A DNA stretch of 64,000 nt, taken from the NCBI RefSeq assembly GCF_904846055.1, contig NZ_CAJGYV010000001.1, positions 62,001 through 126,000 of the forward strand, in the 5' to 3' direction. The position numbers were made by a program, and so were the translations under genes. The notes below the pieces were generated by a model. That model had not been told where the DNA came from, did no database searches, and saw nothing but the letters and a program-made list of their open reading frames with translations. Shown here in pieces: positions 59,627 through 64,000 of the stretch. The stretch's first letter is position 1. Each line of letters starts with the position of its first letter. The DNA comes from Psychrobacter ciconiae. GTDB lineage: Bacteria > Pseudomonadota > Gammaproteobacteria > Pseudomonadales > Moraxellaceae.

Positions 59627-62600
59627 TTAAAGTGAACTGACTATATCAGCCCAATCATATGCATTTAAATCAGATGGCTTAACTTGATTTATATAGTTGA
59701 ACGCTTCTTGGTAACTTTCTATCTCTTTATCATCAATATACGTATCAATACTGTCCTTCCATCCTGCATCTATATTATACAATGCCCCTCTGGTTAAGCG
59801 CTTTTCCGCTTCTTCAATACTTATTCCGTGTTTTCGAGCATATTCTAAAGCAAGAATTTTAATCAAATCAGCTTCTTGCGGATGCAGTTGCCGATTATTC
59901 GCATCAACATTGACAGCAGTCACCGTACTTGACGTATCAAGTCCAGCGACACTGCCTGCGCCTAGTAATGTTAGACTAATGACGCCACTTGCTGTGCCAT
60001 TAGCGATATCTTCACTCATACCGCTTGCAATCAATGATTCTGCTATTTTTTCTTGCACCTTATCGAGCGTTGGCGCAGCTGCTGCAACGCCACCTGTCGT
60101 GAGTGCACCCTCTAAACTGCCCGTTCCCAACGCACCAAGTGCCGTATGAGCTGCAACGCGATAAATACCGCCTTCATCCCATTTAGCAATCGCTACTAAC
60201 TTTTCATTAACACTCAAACTAGGATCGGCTTTGATAGCATTAATGCGGTTTTGTGAGAACTCAGCCACTGCCTTCGGCGCTTCTTTGCCAAACTCTCTGG
60301 TAATCTGCGTCTGCGCTGCCAGCTCCTCATTGACCCTTTGAACATCAAAGTTATTCTCAAGGATGCCTGCATACTCAGCACGGTTATCAGTCGTGATACC
60401 GCTATTTCCCGCAGTCCCTGTGATACCTGAACGGGTGATACTGGTTTGATTGTCACTATCCGTGCCGTAGCCCAAACCATTCATGTTGGCTTGCGGTTTG
60501 CCCGTGGTGTTGCCTAGACTGAGACCAACTGAGAGGGCATCGCCTTTATAGCGGCTGGTGTTCTCAATGTCTTGGGTGGTAATACCACCAAGGCTGGTGT
60601 AGTTATTACGTCCAGCCTGTTGTGCCGCTTTGGTGGTGGTAATTGCACCGCCTATGAGCGTGGTTTTACCCTCAACAGTCAGATCAATACCGCCATCTTT
60701 GGTAAAGAGGCCAGATTGCTGACCCACCGCTTTATGGTCGGCGTTGATATTGGTTTTGCTACCATTAACGGAGAGGCTTGATCCTTTGCCTTTTAGATCA
60801 ATGTCAGCCGAGAATCCTATGTTTTTTTGATTGCTGTCATAGGAGTAGGTATCTTGTAGCGATTCGATGTTGACGTCGCCACGGATTTGGCCTTGGGCAC
60901 TACCGGTGTTGAATACGCCGCCTTTAATGTTGAGGTCACGACCAATGTCAAAGGTGCTGGTGCCGCCAACGTTGACTTGAGTGTTGGCATAAGTCACGGA
61001 GTCGCTGTTGGCATAACCTTTGCCGCGGCTGGCGTTTGCAGTGATGCCGACACCGTTTCCTGTAGACGCATAGCCGCCAATCGCGGCACTTGAACTTTTG
61101 TTATCACTTCGAGTGCTGCTGCGTTGCGCAACCCCGTTAACGTTGAAATCATTGTCCGCTTGGAAGAGGGCGTCGCTTGTGACGTTTAGATTGCTGCCAT
61201 TGATGTTGATATTACTGCCTGTACCTGCGCCTGTGGCAATCAGCGCAAGGTTGCCCGTGGTGATGGTTGAGGCTTGGTTGACCTCACTATAGCTTGAGCT
61301 ATTTGATTGACTGTTTTGGCTGCCAAGGGTCGCTTGAATTCGGGTGTTGCCGAGCGTTGATATTCCATTAATCGCATCGCCAGTTTGCTTAGCGATGGCT
61401 TGAACTTTAAGTAGACTACTGACTGCAGCCAAGCCTTTCATGCGAACGCTTTCGGTGTTTTTTGCCGCATCAATAAGGCTGCTGATGCTTTGAGCGTTGT
61501 CTATTAGGCTGTTTGAAACTGAGACAGTCAAACCGCTTTGTTTAGATTGGCTTTGGTTTTGGTTGGTATAGATATCTAAGGCGTTATCGATGTTAATACT
61601 CTTGGCACGAATGACGGTGTTGCCGCGATTGGGGTCGCTCATCACGTTATCGCTGTCAGCGCCCATTGCCGCAATCAGGTTGCTTCCCGTCTGCTGATAG
61701 CTGCCGCCTGCATTGATGATGACGTTGCCGTCAAGAGCAGCGATGTTGCTTGCGCTATGGGTAAGCGTGGTTTGGGCGTTGCTGTTATCTGTTTGCTGGC
61801 GGCCGAGGGTAAAGCCTATGCCGCCGTCAGTCCCAAACAGTCCTGATTTTTTGGTTTGATTAAACGCGCTTTCGCTTGAGGTGTTCTTTGCCGCTAAAAT
61901 GTCAATGTTGCTGCCTGCGGTGAGGCTGGTGCCGCGATCACTGATGGCGTTGGTGCCAGTTAAGCTGATATTGTTACCCGCTTGGAGGGCAACGGTATTG
62001 CCTTCTATATTGCTAGCAATGGCGTTGTCACTTTGATGCTCAAAGCTATTTTGGGTGGTCTTTTTACTAAAGACCCCTTTGTCTACGGTTTTGCTCGCCG
62101 TGCTTAGGTTTTGAGTGTGACGACCCTCAGTAAAGTTAATATTGTTGCCAGCTTTAATGCCAACCGCGCCTAAATCACTGCTGATTTGAGTGGCTGTGCC
62201 GGTGACATTATTACCCGCTTTAACGATGATGTCACTGCTACCCGTAAGGTTGCTGCCAACATCACGGGCTTCGCCTTGCTTATAGTAATTGTTGGTATCC
62301 CCAATACTATTGCTTTGATAGCCCACATTGACGGCATTAAGATTGATGTCCCCTTTGCTGTCAATCACGCTGCGGCCGCCTTGGTTGGTCAATTGAGCGC
62401 CGCTAAAGGTGGTGTTGCCGCCAACGCTTGCGGCGAAAGTCGTCAATGGGTTGCCGTCAGTATCTGATTGACCCTTTAGGCCATCGCCAACATAAATACT
62501 GGCAATTTGAGCCATGCCCGTACGTGAGCCATTGCTGGCGCCTTTAACCGATTCGGTGCTATAGGTGAGGCTTTGGTGGTTAAAGTTGCCGCCAACGTTA

Positions 62601-63169
62601 AGCTGCATGGCGCTGCCAGCATGTAAAGCTGAGCTTAAGTTATTCAAATCGTTTTGAGTGCTGATTTGAACAAAGTTGCCTTTGATAAGACCGCCATTTT
62701 CATTGGTGAGGTTGTTGGCACTGATTTTAACCTGTTGATGACCGACGATATTGCCTTGGTTGCCAAGATTTCCTGACAGCTGCAAGTCAATACGGTCTGC
62801 AGCAATTAAGTTGCCGGTGCCATCAATTTGACCTACCGCTTGACGGGTGTAGACTTTAGGGACTAACACGCGCTGGATACTGCCATCAGCTAAGGTGATA
62901 TTTTGTTGTACCAGCCAGACGATATCTGTGGTCAGCCTTGCAACTTGTTCAGCGGTTAAGGCAATGCCAGGGCGGAGGCTCAGGGTCTGCGCGGCAATAA
63001 GTCCTGAGTCCATCAATCCTTGAAATTGGGCGTCCTGATCGCGATAGTTTCCTAGATAGTAGCGACCGGTGAGCATCATGATTTGGTCACGGACGTACTG
63101 CTGCTCATAATAGCCATCGCCTAGGCGCTTTTGAGTGAGGGTAGGATCAAGTTTAAGCCGATCTAGCAT
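59627..63169 (-). pseudogene. FhaB/CdiA-like two-partner exoprotein, 3' portion
   Basis: The 1180-residue frame is the large C-terminal part of a filamentous haemagglutinin-like adhesin/toxin carrier, exported by a TpsB partner outside the window. It begins MLDRLKLDP, which belongs inside the conserved block ..WLSSSYML. Haemagglutinin-type repeats fill the middle (IIVKAGNNVTGTATQI, DGNVIINAGGSYQQTG). The pre-toxin part has NRQLHPQEADLIKILALEYA and EEAEKRLTRGALYN, as in MhaB-like proteins. The last residues, VSSL, are read from the IS630-family end, so the toxin tip is cut after about 60 residues. The 278-bp element at 63202-63479 separates it from its upstream half; the whole gene is therefore non-functional as it stands. 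Confidence 0.85.
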
Positions 63170-63201
63170 GTAGCTTGATGACAGCCAGTTTTTATCAGTT
63201 A

Positions 63202-63479
63202 GTGCCGTAAAACCATGCCGTTCAGGGCGTGGATATCAGGCATTGCTATGATTTGGTATGTTTGCTAATATGAGGTTGTTGCGTTGATTCAGCCAGTAGG
63301 CTGGCGTGACATGGTAACACCCTAAATACCTCCTAGTTTGTGGCGTGTCTTTTGACAATCCTAACGGTAGCCACAATATTAGAATAAGACCTAAGCATCA
63401 TGGTATTAGCAGAGGTCGCGGTCGGGCTTGACCGTCTAGCTGTAGGAATCCCCTCTCTTTAGAGAGGGGAGGAAGTCAA
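63202..63479 (+). mobile_element. 278-bp tnpB-less IS200/IS605-type element inside the FhaB-like gene
   Basis: The left end, GTGCCGTAAAACCATGCC with hairpin, and the right end, with GTCGGGCTTGACCGTC, hairpin CCCCTCTC..GAGAGGGG and GGAAGTCAA, match the tnpB element at 52554-53780. The right-end stem is perfect (8 bp). No ORF is inside. Removing these bases joins the host frame as FANLTDKNWLSSSYML, which fixes the left boundary after GTTA (63198-63201). Confidence 0.8.
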
Positions 63480-64000
63480 AGTTGGCAAAGGCAGGATCGG
63501 TTTCAATTAAATAACTGGCTTTGCTGTCAGGATTGATGCCGTACAGGCTGCTGTTTGGTAAGGTCGGCGCATCGCTGCTGCTGCGAATCTCATCGGTTGG
63601 CGCTTTAGTGATTTGTTGGCTGACCGCATTTTCGACATCATGAGCAATGACGGTTTTATCTAGGTTTTGATCTAAGATCGGTAGCTGATAAGTGTCTATT
63701 CTTTCAGGCGCCTCAATATAAGCACCTAAGTTGTCTGTTACAATTTTATGTTTGCTGCCTGTCAGCCCTGAAGATTCGACATGCCGGTAAACCACGTTAC
63801 CATCTTCAATATACTTGGTCTTAAACCCTTGCAGATCTGATTCGCCGATATGGTTTACCGTATCACCAGTAACTAAAAACCCTTCACCCAGTCCAAGCTG
63901 ACTTTTATCATTGTTAAGCTGATTTCCTCGTAGGGTAATGACGCCACCTGCGATGATTCTAGAGGGGTCTGAGATGACCGTTTTATCCTCAGTGATGCGC
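63436..64000 (-). pseudogene. FhaB/CdiA-like two-partner exoprotein, upstream portion (runs off the window)
   Basis: Open from the window edge at 64000 down to 63480, then about 14 residues of element sequence to a stop at 63436. It reads GGVITLRGNQLNND, LVTGDTVNHIGESDLQGF, NVVYRHVESSGLTGSKHK and finally YLIETDPAFANF, the standard FhaB segment that should continue into WLSSSYML. The apparent start at 63795 is only an internal GTG. Upstream exons of this huge gene and the TpsB transporter would lie to the right of the window. Confidence 0.85.

Larger units (their letters stand above)
55330..59640 (+). pseudogene. IS630-family transposase, catalytic frame (OrfB), split by the arsenic unit
   Basis: The first part (to 55601) has the first Asp in IIYMDESGFEHE and ends at AAT TGG C. 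The second part (from 59349) has the second Asp in VIVMDNASFHKN, then WLPPYSPDLNPIENKWAQVK with the final Glu, and stops at 59638-59640. Deleting 55602-59348 and one copy of CAATTGGC joins the halves in frame as KNVNWRVIYDWC. The gene was therefore whole before the insertion. Confidence 0.9.
54975..59643 (+). mobile_element. IS630-family element, interrupted by the arsenic unit
   Basis: It inserted at a TA dinucleotide (54973-54974 and 59644-59645). The ends are imperfect inverted repeats of about 20 bp, tatagYcaR.tc...taaaa. Without the 3.75-kb insertion the element is about 0.91 kb and encodes a two-frame transposase. Its right end cuts the 3' end of the FhaB-like gene. Confidence 0.65.

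Noticed and set aside
63436..63795. A free-standing 119-residue gene
   Set aside because: It is open upstream to the window edge and ends in element sequence; it is part of the disrupted FhaB-like gene, not a gene of its own.

Overview
The window reads as chromosome of a Moraxellaceae bacterium, most likely Psychrobacter. The clues are the methylcitrate cluster of the PrpB-PrpC-AcnD-PrpF type, a recC-recB-recD order, a DUF934/ferredoxin-type sulfite reductase cysteine locus, a FhaB/MhaB-like exoprotein with an NRQLH pre-toxin motif, and moderate GC with AT-rich accessory patches. This assignment rests on remembered family features, not on a database search.

Positions 1-5650 are the edge of a genomic island. 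A P4-type integrase lies just downstream of tRNA-Arg(CCT) and has been cut by an IS3-family element. A Sel1-repeat protein has an IS982-family element in its last codons. A small secreted protein has its 3' end replaced by another IS3-family element that runs off the window.

Positions 5700-52500 are mostly core chromosome: a ModA-like anchored protein, recCBD, hpt, a DUF3482 GTPase with its DUF2868 partner, an NCS2 purine permease, an SDR, an ElaA-like acetyltransferase and an ABC exporter. Next come the methylcitrate operon (prpB-prpC-small membrane protein-acnD-prpF), an Nramp-like transporter that lacks the metal-binding motifs, and a LysR regulator. A complete assimilatory sulfate block follows: cysH, DUF934 and cysI, divergent from sat, two sulfate-binding lipoproteins, cysT, cysW and a short cysA. 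The block ends with tpm and rluF. Five copies of a short in-frame motif encoding Asn-Ser-Leu-Ser occur only inside recC, recB and recD.

Positions 52550-64000 are an accessory patchwork of broken polymorphic-toxin genes and nested mobile elements. A tnpB-only IS200/IS605-type element abuts the truncated C-terminal end of a large toxin-like protein, which is followed, with a 4-base overlap, by a small membrane protein that looks like its immunity partner. An IS630-family element next to it has itself been split by a 3.75-kb unit. That unit carries arsR, an arsC-arsH fusion and arsB, is bounded by two directly repeated 68-bp miniature elements, and is flanked by an 8-bp target duplication (CAATTGGC). 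To the right lies a FhaB/CdiA-like gene on the minus strand. It is cut at its 3' end by the IS630-family element and near its middle by a 278-bp tnpB-less relative of the IS605-type element. Removing that short element on paper restores the reading frame exactly.
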